Shown: positions 21,600 to 30,693 of the stretch, in pieces
Layout: each line of letters starts with the position of its first letter
How positions within the stretch are numbered: the stretch's first letter is position 1
Assembly: GCA_009801015.1 (NCBI GenBank)
Contig: VHZZ01000010.1
Location: forward strand, 424,578 to 459,375
Origin: Silene noctiflora
Taxonomy: Eukaryota > Streptophyta > Magnoliopsida > Caryophyllales > Caryophyllaceae
Reading direction: 5' to 3'
Length of the DNA stretch: 34,798 nt
The notes under the pieces: model-generated
Told to the model about the DNA's origin: nothing
The model's database searches: none
What the model saw: only the letters and a program-made list of their open reading frames with translations
Translations under genes and position numbers: made by a program

Positions 21600-22140
21600 T
21601 CGTGATTGTGATGGACAATATCCGTTACAAGCTTAAAACGGACAGTGTTCCTCTCACAATAAGGGTAAGATTATTGGTAATCTTGAGACAAGACTTTGGT
21701 AAGTTTTAAGACAAGACTCACTCAAAACTACCAATAATCTACAAAAGTCTTGACAAAGTCTTAAGTTGAGTCTTGGAAATCCAAGATTCAACTTAAGACT
21801 TTAGTGAGTCTTGACCCCACCATGAGTGGAAAGTATTCAATTAATGGATACCATGTGACATTTTTTTTTTGAAAAAAAAAGTAAGTAAAATGTGGAAAGT
21901 AGAAAAGTAAAGTTTGAGGTGAGTCAGAGGTAAGTCTGAACAATAAAGAATTAATAAAAGTTAGTGGAAAGCTGATGTGGCAGAGTCTTAAGACTTTAGA
22001 GAGTCTGACGGATAATCTTACCGTAAGGCAAGTGAGAGGGTAAATGGAACACCCTATTAATAGTGCCACTTGCATATTGTGAGAGGGGCACTATCGGTAT
22101 TCAGTTTGTGACGGATAGTGCCGTCTTCAATGAGAATTTG
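21600..22140. mobile_element. Long-TIR MITE of the CCGTCACAAGC family, interrupted by a second MITE
   Basis: The left arm (ATATCCGTTACAAGCTTAAA, then CCTCTCACAATAA) and the right arm (ATATTGTGAGAGGGGCACTA, then TTTGTGACGGATAGTGCCG) are inverted copies of about 60 bp, each holding an internal smaller inverted repeat. They match the element at 24181-24383. A 361-bp Tourist-like element (21663-22023) splits the short core. Outer limits are approximate. Long TIRs without coding suggest a Mutator-like MITE. Confidence 0.65.
21663..22023. mobile_element. Tourist-like (PIF/Harbinger) MITE nested in another MITE
   Basis: The ends GGGTAAGATTAT and ATAATCTTACCG are inverted repeats and are flanked by TAA on both sides (21660-21662 and 22024-22026), the 3-bp duplication of PIF/Harbinger elements. 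Inside are repeated AAGTCTTGAC/GTCTTAAGACTT motifs and an A/T-rich centre. Removing it with one TAA restores CACAATAAGGCAAGTG, which is what the related element at 24181 has at this point (CTTGCCTTATTGTG on the other strand). Confidence 0.8.
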
Positions 22141-23268
22141 TGTAGAATAAATTAGCGATTAAATACAAATAATTATATTTTAATTTTTGATTTTTATTAA
22201 TAAAACAATTTTGTACTTATTTTCAAAAAAAAAAAAATTGGACAATTTTTACGGTAAGAGGATTATATATCTGATGTACTATCACCAGTTTTATAGTTTT
22301 TTAGTATTATAGCAAATAATTTAAGTTTTGTTTTAAAAATTATGAGTTTTACTGTAAAGTTTCTGATTTCATTCAATAAAACATTAAGTTCAAAATATTA
22401 TAATAAAACTCAAAAATATTAGGAAAAAACTTAGTTAAATTTGATTTTTGACGGGAAAATCTAACTTATAAACTTTAATAAGCTCGGAAAAAATACACGT
22501 ATGTTCAAAAATAAATAAAGTTAAAGGTAATAAGCTCATAAAAAATACACATATGCTCAAAAACAAGTAAAATCTGAGGTAATACATTCGATGTATGTTC
22601 TTTTTTCTCCAATTTTTATGAGTGACCATGATTATGATGTGTATTTTTTGTTTGTTATTTTTTTTACAATTCTGAATGAAAAATACGCTATTTTTTGCTT
22701 GGTAAAATTCCTCACACAATTTTAATGAAAAATACGTTATTTTTCTCTGATATTTTGATAGTATAAAGAGTATATTACTCCTAGTTGTTAGTGCTATTAG
22801 GTAAAAAAACAAGTTGCATTATTAAAAAGTCTTTGAGAATTGATATATTTTGGATTGGGAATTTGGGAATTATTTAGACCCAAGTAGAACAAAAAGAAAT
22901 AAAAACAACGTGCAAATTGAGCTTATTGCTTACGTCTCAAAACTTTGATTGTTGCCAAATGCCAAAACCTTTACATTCATGCTTTTCTTGCATTTGTCTA
23001 GCTATACATAATATCTCCTTATACGACACGAAAACCAAGCTTACGAGACTGATGTTCATGAGTCACGACTTAGAACTCGTTGTTTTGGAGTTAAAGTCAC
23101 CCTCGTTAAGTTCAGTTTAGAAAAGTTCAGATCTCATAAGGTCAATTCGGATCGTAAAAGTTCAGTTCAGAAACTTTAAGTTTACTTAACTTGGAGTATT
23201 GGATTGGGTTATGTTACTCGTGTTAATTTATGCATCTAACGGCCGAAATAGGAATAAGGGAGTCATAA
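22141..23268. other. AT-rich intergenic DNA
   Basis: Two similar blocks containing AATAAGCTC and AAAAATACAC occur near 22475-22500 and 22528-22555. The 125-codon minus-strand frame here is low-complexity and lysine/phenylalanine-rich, so I do not call it a gene. Confidence 0.55.
23100..23180 (+). repeat. TTCAG-family fragment
   Basis: AGTTCAGTTTAGAAAAGTTC, AGATCTCATAAGG and AAAAGTTCAGTTCAGAAAC repeat the unit of the minisatellite at 28098. Neither terminal motif is seen. Confidence 0.4.
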
Positions 23269-23642
23269 GACCATCCCCAAGTAAAGGTCGCGACCCAGTT
23301 TTACTCTTAATCCCAATTCATTTATCTTGACCTACTTTCACCCTCCCAAGCAGAAGGTCGCGACCTAGGTCATCAACCCAATCATTTCTCACATTTTCTA
23401 CCCCACTACACAACATTCTCAATCATTTTCCACATTCTCTACCTCACTTTTCTCTTTTACTTTTACAATTAATTCTTTTAACCAATAAAATTTTGACACA
23501 TAGTAGGTCAATAAGGAGGTCAATTTAGTTAACTTTGGTCACAAATTGACCTCCATTGGTCACATATTAATTCTCCTAATTGTGTAATTAAGGTGACCAA
23601 GCAAGGTCACGACCTAGTAATTGACCTTGCTTGGTGATGGTC
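23269..23642. mobile_element. Tourist-like (PIF/Harbinger) MITE
   Basis: The element begins GACCATCCCCAAG and ends CTTGGTGATGGTC, imperfect inverted repeats flanked by TAA at 23266-23268 and 23643-23645. Subterminal GGTCGCGACC and GGTCACGACC are palindromic. The 374-bp body is AT-rich with no coding capacity. The direct TAA flanks make the superfamily assignment fairly firm. Confidence 0.8.
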
Positions 23643-23687
23643 TAAGAGCGAATTTGTTGTTGATGAGATTTGTTGATAGGCATGAGT

Positions 23688-23731
23688 ACCAGATTACCAA
23701 CTATGCTTGTAGATTACCAACTATGCTTGTT
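23688..23731 (+). repeat. 22-bp tandem repeat, two units
   Basis: AGATTACCAACTATGCTTGT occurs twice in direct succession with no difference, suggesting a recent slip or duplication. Confidence 0.8.
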
Positions 23732-23934
23732 TGTGATGCTTCACATATTATTATCGTTGGAAGAAAAATTGAAACCAAACCTATATATTTCAAAAATGAT
23801 TTTTTACCATAAAATGGATACGGGATAGATCCTATCCATATGGATCTGAGAATTTCAGACCCTGTAGATATGGACCGAATCTGGATCCTATAGGACCCTA
23901 TCCAGATCCTATCCATTGTCATACCTAATTCCAG

Positions 23935-24053
23935 CTCGTCTTGCTTGTGACGGTCTCAAAACCCTCTTCCACTTATCCTCCCTACTTGTCTCTTTATCTC
24001 ACATTACAAGCTTGTGACGGATTTAGTCTGTCAGAAATGAGAATTTGTAATAT
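23935..24053. mobile_element. CCGTC-family MITE copy, degenerate
   Basis: CTTGCTTGTGACGGTCTCAA on the left and ACAAGCTTGTGACGGATTTA, then GAAATGAGAATTTGT on the right match the arm centre and outer end of the family. Internal arm palindromes are partly lost and the element is shorter than the copy at 24181. Confidence 0.5.
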
Positions 24054-24180
24054 CATTGATTTTAATTGGTTAATTGCTTGTATTTTACAGTCATAGGATT
24101 ATGTTAGACGCATTATTCTACAAGCCAAATGATTACTTTGGATTACTCTGGAAGAGTGGACTATATAATAATTAATAATT

Positions 24181-24383
24181 AATCACAAATTCTCATTGAA
24201 GACGGGCACTATCCGTCACAAGCTGAAGACGGATAGTGTCCCTCTCACAATATGCAAGTGACAGTATTCATGGGGTGTTCAATTTCTCCCCCACCTGCCC
24301 TCCCACTTGCCTTATTGTGAGAGAGAGACACTATCCGTCTTCAGCTTATGACGGATAAAGTCCGTCACAAGCAATACGCTTTG
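24181..24383. mobile_element. CCGTCACAAGC-family MITE, best copy
   Basis: Long inverted repeats of about 65 bp: ACTATCCGTCACAAGCTGAA, then GACGGATAGTGTCCCTCTCA on the left, and the inverse on the right. Each arm is itself palindromic (CCGTC...GACGG), so the element can fold as a hairpin with side stems. A 13-bp AT-rich direct repeat, ATAATTAATAATT, flanks it (24168-24180 and 24384-24396). It may include a 9-11 bp Mutator-type duplication or be chance in AT-rich DNA. Non-coding. Confidence 0.75.
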
Positions 24384-24774
24384 ATAATTAATAATTTAGT
24401 GGAATTTTATTTGTCAAAAGGCAGCACAACGAACAACTAACTGAAGTAATTAATAAAATACTTAGATAAGATAATGATAATTAATTTACTAAACTTAAAG
24501 AGTAGATTGATAAGGTTAATAATCATACTTAATTACGATCGACGGCGTAATTATCTTCAACTTAATTAATCTCATAGTGACATACATTCACGTCTTAAAC
24601 AAATTTAATTTGATGATAAGCTTCGTTAGTGGATGATTATGGACCATTAATCAAAAAATTTAGTGCTTGATTACGAGTTCTAAGACTTTTTTTCCTTTAA
24701 ATTTTATTCATTGGAAAACGACATATACGAAAAAAATAACATACGGAAACGTAGATTAATTACAATTATATAAA

Positions 24775-25105
24775 ACTAGTATAGATTCCGCGCCATTGAG
24801 CGGTATATAGAGTTTTTATTTTTTTAGTGTATTAAATTTGCACATCATAAATATTTAATATTTCTCTCTTTTGTATTTTGATATGAAACAAAAAATTTGA
24901 AATGGAAAACTAATCAACGAGAATTAAGTTAAGGTGTGATTTTTTTTAATGAATTTTTTTATCAAGAAACTAATAATAAATACTAAATATGTGTCAAATT
25001 ATTATCTACAGTAATATATTATTGCATTATTAAAAAATTTATATTAGCAACATCTACAGTAATATATTATTGCATTATTCAAAAATTTAGTAACATCTAC
25101 GGTAA
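24775..25105 (-). mobile_element. Helitron 3' end, minus orientation (far end not found)
   Basis: Read on the minus strand the sequence holds ACCGC...GCGCGG, able to form a hairpin, then AATCTATA and CTAG followed by TTTT, matching a Helitron 3' terminus. The body extends to higher coordinates, but I could not fix its 5' TC end; the right boundary given is nominal, set at the ambiguous bases. A more degenerate similar end, ACTAGAATAGAAGACCCGG, lies at about 25754-25772. Confidence 0.5.
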
Positions 25106-25111
25106 NNTNTN
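25106..25111. other. Ambiguous bases
   Basis: Four Ns lie within GGTAANNTNTNAAACC, in AT-rich sequence with a nearby repeated ACATCTACAGTAATATATTA. The assembly or polishing was uncertain here, so repeat structure between about 24980 and 25140 should be read with care. Confidence 0.95.
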
Positions 25112-25876
25112 AAACCAAGTTTAATTTATTTTAATGAAAAAATCATAATTATGAATTTAATTAAATGATTAGAGTTTAATTATAAGAATATATTCATTGA
25201 AAATATAATAATGTAATTAAATAAAGTTTTAATTATTGTCTTATTTAGCTAGATGCCTTTTGGAGGGAAAACCAAGAGAATTTTTATTCTCTTAGTAGTA
25301 AGGGGGATGTTTTGGACGGATTTTAAATCAGAGGTGATTGGTTTAAAATACCTTAGTTGAAAGTAATTTGATGTTAGTTTAATCATCGGTTTTTGTAACG
25401 TGTGCACCAGATTGAATTTACGAGAAAATCTATGAGTTTGATGGTTGTATGGAGACGTCATTAATAGTTGATTAGGTGAATAATTATTATCGTTGAAATT
25501 AAATTGCATCAACAAAATTATTTTACCTAATTTGTCAAACTTTTTTTTTCTTTTTTCTTGGTCGACATTAATTCGAGCAAGCTTTCTTTATCATGCATAC
25601 GGTTTTTGTCATATTTTCGTGTTTCATTTTGTATTCCAATACCTCACTTTTGACATATATCATCTTTAATCTATACACAAATTTTTGTAATTTATATTTA
25701 TTAAATGATTTGTTAGAAAGTGAATATAATAGGTCGTAAAATTAAACACGAAACTAGAATAGAAGACCCGGTGTTATGCCCCTAGTTATGGTCAAACCTT
25801 GTAATTTGCGGTTCTGTTTGTCAGTTCGTCTCCCTTAAAACAGTTGTATTCGTGTTAAGTGTAAAACCGTCAAGCA
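25112..25876. other. AT-rich intergenic DNA
   Basis: No gene. An 88-codon minus-strand frame (25249-25515) lacks recognisable motifs. A degenerate Helitron-like end is near 25754. Confidence 0.5.
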
Positions 25877-25884
25877 CTACCCAT

Positions 25885-26241
25885 CTAGGTAGCACCAAAA
25901 CGGACACGGACACGGACACGTGACACGGCATCCTATGAAATTTAGGACACGGGACACGCTATTAAAATTTAATAAAATATATATTTTATGGTTATAAATA
26001 GCGTATAATTTCATTTTTTTTAATGTATTTGATATTAAATTTACATAAGTGAAGGTAAAATTTGACCTTGACTATAAATAATTCTCATTTCCCAGCCAAA
26101 CCCATCTTCTAATCAATTTCTTTTGACATTTTATTCCTCGTCTAACTATAGGCGTGTGTCCGACGAGTGTCGGGTGTCCGTGTGTCTCACACGGTGTCGG
26201 ACACGGGACGGCTAGTTAGGAGGAGTATCCGTGTTACCTAG
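25885..26241. mobile_element. hAT-like MITE with perfect 8-bp target duplication
   Basis: The element begins CTAGGTAGCACC and ends TCCGTGTTACCTAG, imperfect inverted repeats, flanked by identical CTACCCAT at 25877-25884 and 26242-26249. Inside the ends are GGACACGGACACGGACACG and its inverted counterparts, and the core is AT-rich. I recall similar GGACACGGACAC repeats in other dicots. The 8-bp duplication fits hAT; a Mutator-like origin is possible. 357 bp, non-coding. Confidence 0.75.
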
Positions 26242-26681
26242 CTACCCATATAGCTAGATGAGACATGAATTTGTCACTCGTTAGGCATTCTGATTTTTTG
26301 TCTTGGCCATCTATTTAACCCGTTTTATTGTTTAAGATGGATATATCCGTGTTAAAGAAAGATTTGTGTTTGCTTATAACTGTAAATAACGCTGTATATG
26401 AGTGATTTAGAAGAAACATCTTGGGGTTTAAAAAATCAGAATATTGGAATTTGGAAACGATACCTTCACGTGTGAGTTTTTGATTGAAAACAAAATCATT
26501 TCAAATAACTTAAATTAATTGTTCAACTTGCTCCACATAATTAATCTTAATTATCTTGATCATCTATTTATCAACGAATTTAACTTTCTTTATTATTTAA
26601 GCGGTTTTTCTAACGTGCTCGAGCTAATATCATACGTATACCGGTATAATACTTCGAATGATCTAAAATTATTAATTTTTT

Positions 26682-26802
26682 CTGTTCTTTTGGACTTAAT
26701 TTCACCTCATTACAGTTCAGTTCAACTCTCTTATTTCACTTCAGTTCAGCTTAGCTCAGCTCCATTAGGTTCAGTTCAGACAGTTTCAGTCCAAAAGAAC
26801 AG
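26682..26802. mobile_element. TTCAG-rich element with perfect 15-bp terminal inverted repeats
   Basis: CTGTTCTTTTGGACT at the left end and AGTCCAAAAGAACAG at the right end are perfect inverted repeats enclosing degenerate copies of CAGTTCAGTTCA. 121 bp, non-coding. I saw no certain target duplication. Related sequences occur across the window. The ends suggest a transposable unit rather than a plain microsatellite. Confidence 0.6.
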
Positions 26803-26817
26803 GGCTACTCGAGAAAC

Positions 26818-26838
26818 TTTTTTTTTTTTTTTTTTTTT
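26818..26838 (+). repeat. Poly-T tract
   Basis: About 20 Ts just after the TTCAG element at 26682. Other homopolymer T runs lie near 14710-14732 (interrupted) and 18701-18719. Confidence 0.9.
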
Positions 26839-27071
26839 GATAAGGTAAAAATACTAGATTAATCCTCTGAAATAGAACCAATCTATCTATCTCATTCTTC
26901 TGCATGAGTAAGGTAAGTTGAAAGTTGAAACCACCGACTTTCAAAACCGCCTCGAGAAACCATTGATGGTAGAATGATATGTGGAGCATGTTTGGCGGAG
27001 GAATTTGATAATCTGCCCAAGTGGGCATGAGGGTGTAATTAGTAAAGTTTGAAGTTATGTATGTACGGAAG

Positions 27072-27250
27072 GTCTTGCTTAAGACGGCCACTATTCGTCT
27101 TAAGCTTAAGACGGATAATGGTCCTCTCACAAAAATACAAGTGGGAGGCAAGTGGGTGGGAAATGGATATACCCACTTGCATTTGTGTGAGATAGCCACT
27201 ATCCGTTTTAAGCTTAAGACGGATAGTGGCAGTCTTAAATAAGAATTCGT
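27072..27250. mobile_element. CCGTC-family MITE copy (TTAAGC variant)
   Basis: The left arm GTCTTAAGCTTAAGACGGAT and the right arm TTTTAAGCTTAAGACGGATA are inverted copies with CCTCTCACAAAAATACAAGTG and CACTTGCATTTGTGTGAGA inside. Layout matches the copy at 24181 but with TTAAGCTTAA instead of TCACAAGCTGA at the arm centre, so this is a subfamily. Several open frames across it in both strands arise from its inverted symmetry and are not genes. Confidence 0.7.
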
Positions 27251-27944
27251 GACGTATAAATGTCATTATAACTAAATAAGTGCAATTAATTGCTTCAAAC
27301 AAACATTAATTATTTGTGATTCATTTTGTGATTCTGTTTCAGTATTCACATGATCTCAGGTCAATCATTTCTACTCGTTGACTATGGAATTTAAGCTTCA
27401 ATCATAATACTCTTGCTCTAAATTAAATAAAAAAAAATTATTCTAAGGTCAACTCAACTCTTTGTATCATTAAAAAAATTAGTGGAATTTGATAGGAGTA
27501 AAATAAATAAAGCGAATAAAATTAAGTTAAGTTAAACAAAAATAACTTCAATTGGATTATAATATATGATATATAGTTTATGGGGTAAACATTTATCTCC
27601 AACAATCGGTAATTTACGAGTAAATCTTTATTGTAAAAGAAAGAAACTTACCGTATCTCCTAGATGAACGTATTATAAATTGTTGTCATTGTCATATAGT
27701 CTCGTACGATAATTGTGAAGTGTGAACAATTCTAACCTCATTCGTTTTTTATTTATTTTTGACACAATTCTGGTTTAAGAAAACAATATTTATTTTAGTA
27801 GTAAAACAGATTTGAATATTTATCATATAATAAAAATAATTATCTCTATAATAACAAAAAAATTATCTAGTTATCAATGTTTTCTCTTGGTTGCCCACTA
27901 ATTTCTTGTAAAAAAATTTTTAAATCTCACTAGATTTTTGCATA
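27251..27944. other. AT-rich intergenic DNA
   Basis: No coding, RNA or element signature that I can support. Confidence 0.6.
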
Positions 27945-28026
27945 ATAATAACAACAATAATAATAGTAATAACAATAACAATAATAACAAGGTTTTCTTA
28001 CCTAATAAAAAACAATAGTAACAAGA

Positions 28027-28069
<43 letters not shown>

Positions 28070-28070
28070 G
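27945..28070 (+). repeat. AAT/AAC microsatellite cluster
   Basis: Mixed AATAAC repeats (27945-27990) followed by about 14 uninterrupted AAT units (28028-28068), just before the TTCAG minisatellite. Confidence 0.9.
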
Positions 28071-28097
28071 TTAAATTAAATTAATTAATTTAACGGA

Positions 28098-28372
28098 CCC
28101 TGTAAGTTCAGTTCAGATCCTATAAGTTCAGTTCAGATCTTATAAGTTCAGTTAAGTTCAGATCTTATAAGTTCAGTTCAGTTCAGATCCAATAAGTTCA
28201 GTTCAGATCCTATAAGTTCAGTTCAGTTCAGATCTTATAAGTTCATTTCAGTTCAGTTCAGTTCAGTTCAGATCCAATAAGTTCAGTTCAGATCTTATAA
28301 GTTCAGTTCAGATCCTATAAGTTCAGTTCAGTTCAGTTCAGATCAGATCCGTTTCAATCCAAAAGAACATGA
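28098..28372 (+). repeat. TTCAG minisatellite ending in the same AAAAGAAC motif
   Basis: A tandem array of about ten units built from AAGTTCAGTTCAGATCCTAT with variable numbers of GTTCA and CTT/CAA variants, ending CAATCCAAAAGAACATGACC. That end matches the right end of the element at 26682, so this is an amplified copy of the same family. Confidence 0.8.
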
Positions 28373-28378
28373 CCTAAG

Positions 28379-28436
28379 AGGGGCATCATCCGTCATCAGC
28401 TTGTGACGGATAGTGTCCGTCACAAACAAAACGCTT
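28379..28436. mobile_element. CCGTC-family MITE fragment (one arm)
   Basis: CATCCGTCATCAGCTTGTGA, then CGGATAGTGTCCGTCACAAACAAAACGCTTT. The end closely matches the right end of the copy at 24181 (CCGTCACAAGCAATACGCTT). Only one arm is present. Confidence 0.5.
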
Positions 28437-28960
28437 TAAATGCGAAAAGCAAGGCAGCAAATAGAAGCTGTAAACGAAGTGTCAAAGAGTGGGACCCAAA
28501 GGCAACAGGAGAAATGTGTGAATGAGTCAAATAACGCGTTTTCGCAACGGCCCATACACGCTCACAGTCACGGGCACTTTCTCCAACCGTTTTTTTGCTT
28601 CCTACCAACAACACTAACACATGCCACTTTATGCCCATGCATAACTCTCCTGATTCGGAGTATCAGTGACGGAGTTAGGATTATATTTAGAGGTTAAATT
28701 ATTTAAAAGGGTAACTCGAGACAAGGATTTAACTAAAATCTATTCGATTTTGAAAGATCGTCGAATACCAATTTTCGGGTAGAGTGAGCCCATAAATAAT
28801 ATGTCTCGAAATTCGTATTGTAATTCGTCTTTGTCATCTAATGACTCGGGTAACTAAATTGACACATGGTTTGAAATACTGATATTTAAAGACTTTGAGA
28901 CTTCTTTAAGGATCTTGTCGGTAATAATAAACTAAGCAAATTGTATGCTATATTGTACTA

Positions 28961-29050
28961 CTCCCTCCATCCCAGTGATATGTTTACACTTACTTTACTT
29001 TCCCCTCACAAAATAAAGCAAGTGTAAGCATATCACTGGGACAGAGGGAG
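28961..29050. mobile_element. Stowaway-like (Tc1/mariner) MITE inserted in the 320-bp satellite
   Basis: This 90-bp near-perfect hairpin starts CTCCCTCCATCCCAGTGATA and ends TATCACTGGGACAGAGGGAG, flanked by TA on both sides (28959-28960, 29051-29052). The CTCCCTCC end and TA duplication are typical of Stowaway. The loop is CCCCTCACAAAAT. It interrupts the first recognisable satellite unit. Confidence 0.9.
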
Positions 29051-30277
29051 TAGTATTTTATTTTTAGAGGAAATTGAGTATCCATTAGTTATTTTAGACA
29101 TAGGCCATAAAGAAAAAGATTTAGCCAAAAACCATTCTGATTTCGAATAGTCGTTGAAAACCGGTGATTAGAAAGTTATTATCCACGGTTTTGGGGTCGA
29201 CTAGGGCCCAGATTAAAATGTCTCGGCATTTTGAATTTGCGTATGTTTGAAATAAAGACATTTAGAAACCTTAAAACTACATTTCGAATCATATTGGTGA
29301 TAATAGACTTTATGTTGTATTTAGATGAATATGAATAATGCAATAGTCATTTTAAGACATATGGCCCTATAAAAAAATATTTAGCCAAAAACTTTTCCTA
29401 TTTCAGAAAATTGGCGAAAATCGGTGTTCTGAAGTATTATCCACAGTTTTTTGGGTCAACTAACCTTCGGAATAAAATGTCTCGAATTTTGCTCTATAAT
29501 CCCCCATATGGTGGATAACAATGACTTAGGGTAATAGAACTTCCATTTGGTTTGAAATAGAGACATAGAGACTTTATAACTACTTTTTGTATCGGATCGG
29601 TAATAATACGAAAAAAGTTGTATGTTAAACTTTATGTTGTATTTAGATGGATAAGAATATGCATTAGCCATAATGGTCCTATAGAAAAAGATTTAGCCAA
29701 AAACCTTTTCGATTTCAGAAATTCGATAAAACTCGGTGTTCAAAACGTTATTATCCACAGTTTTTGGGTCAATTATACTCCTGAATAAAATGTCTCGAAA
29801 TTTGCTCAACTATCTCTTTATGCTAGATAATAATGATTCAAGGTGATAGAAATTGCATAAGGTTTGAAATAAAAACGTTTAGAGGGCTTGAAACTACTTT
29901 TCAGATTGTATCGGTAATAATGCAAAAAAAGTTTTATGTTACACTATGCTGTATTCAGATGAATACGAACATACATTAGTCATTTTAAGACATAATGATC
30001 CTATAGGAAAAGATTTAGCCGAAAACATTTCCAATTTAAGAAAATTGGCGAAAACCGGTGTTTTAAAGGTTATTATTACTCATAGTTTTCTAGCCTCCAG
30101 AATAAATTGTCTTTGAAATTTGCTCTATAATCCCTCTATGTTGCATAATAATGACTCAGAGTGATAGAAGTTGCAAATGGTTGGAAATTAAACACGGACA
30201 TTTAGAAACCTTAAAACTACATCGGAGCGTATCGGCAATAATACGAATAAAGTTGTGTGTTACACCGTTACACTTTA

Positions 30278-30693
30278 GAACATGTACAATAGAGAGGATC
30301 GAGCCTCCTCTTAGCCCTCTCTTTCTTCTAAGTGGAGCTCCTCTCTAGTGTGGAACATACATGGAGGATCCTCTTAGTAAGGGGAAGATCACTACTTCCT
30401 CTAAAATTAGAGGAAGCTGAACTTTGGCGCTCGTGCTAAAAATTTACCCATTATTTTCCCGGTGGAATGTTCACAAATTATTTTTTAATTTATAAAATAT
30501 TATAAGAATAATTTATTGTAGAGATGAAGTATAAGAAGATCCTCTCTATTGTGGGAAAATATAGAAGAAAATTTAATGAAGATGATGTAGATGTTAGAAA
30601 ATAAAGAGCGTCATAAAGAAATTGATATGTCAAAAAAAATAGGGAGAAAGAAAAAATAAGAGGATCATATCCTCCTCTCTATTGTACATGCTC
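30278..30693. mobile_element. Tourist-like MITE inserted in the 320-bp satellite
   Basis: The ends GAACATGTACAATAGAGAGG and, inverted, GAGCATGTACAATAGAGAGG are about 20-bp inverted repeats. Flanks are TTA (30275-30277) and TTT (30694-30696), consistent with a mutated TTA target duplication. The satellite consensus ACACTTTATGTTGTATTT is split here and resumes after the element, so it inserted after the array formed. 416 bp, non-coding. Confidence 0.8.

Noticed and set aside
21401-21709. 102-codon + strand frame at the RAP2.4-like promoter.
   Set aside because: It runs into the arm of a MITE and reads hydrophobic residues from T-rich promoter DNA; no homology recognised.
22435-22812. 125-codon minus-strand frame.
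   Set aside because: Composition is that of AT-rich DNA (Phe, Ile, Lys, Asn), with no motif and repeated low-complexity blocks.
26786-27302. Overlapping frames of 87-137 codons on both strands.
   Set aside because: They cover an inverted-repeat MITE and a T tract; similar translations such as TIRLKLKTDSG appear on both strands because the arms are palindromic.
28098-28372. Repeat-spacer look reminiscent of a CRISPR array.
   Set aside because: Units are contiguous, variable in length and made of GTTCA words with no unique spacers, and the DNA is clearly plant nuclear.
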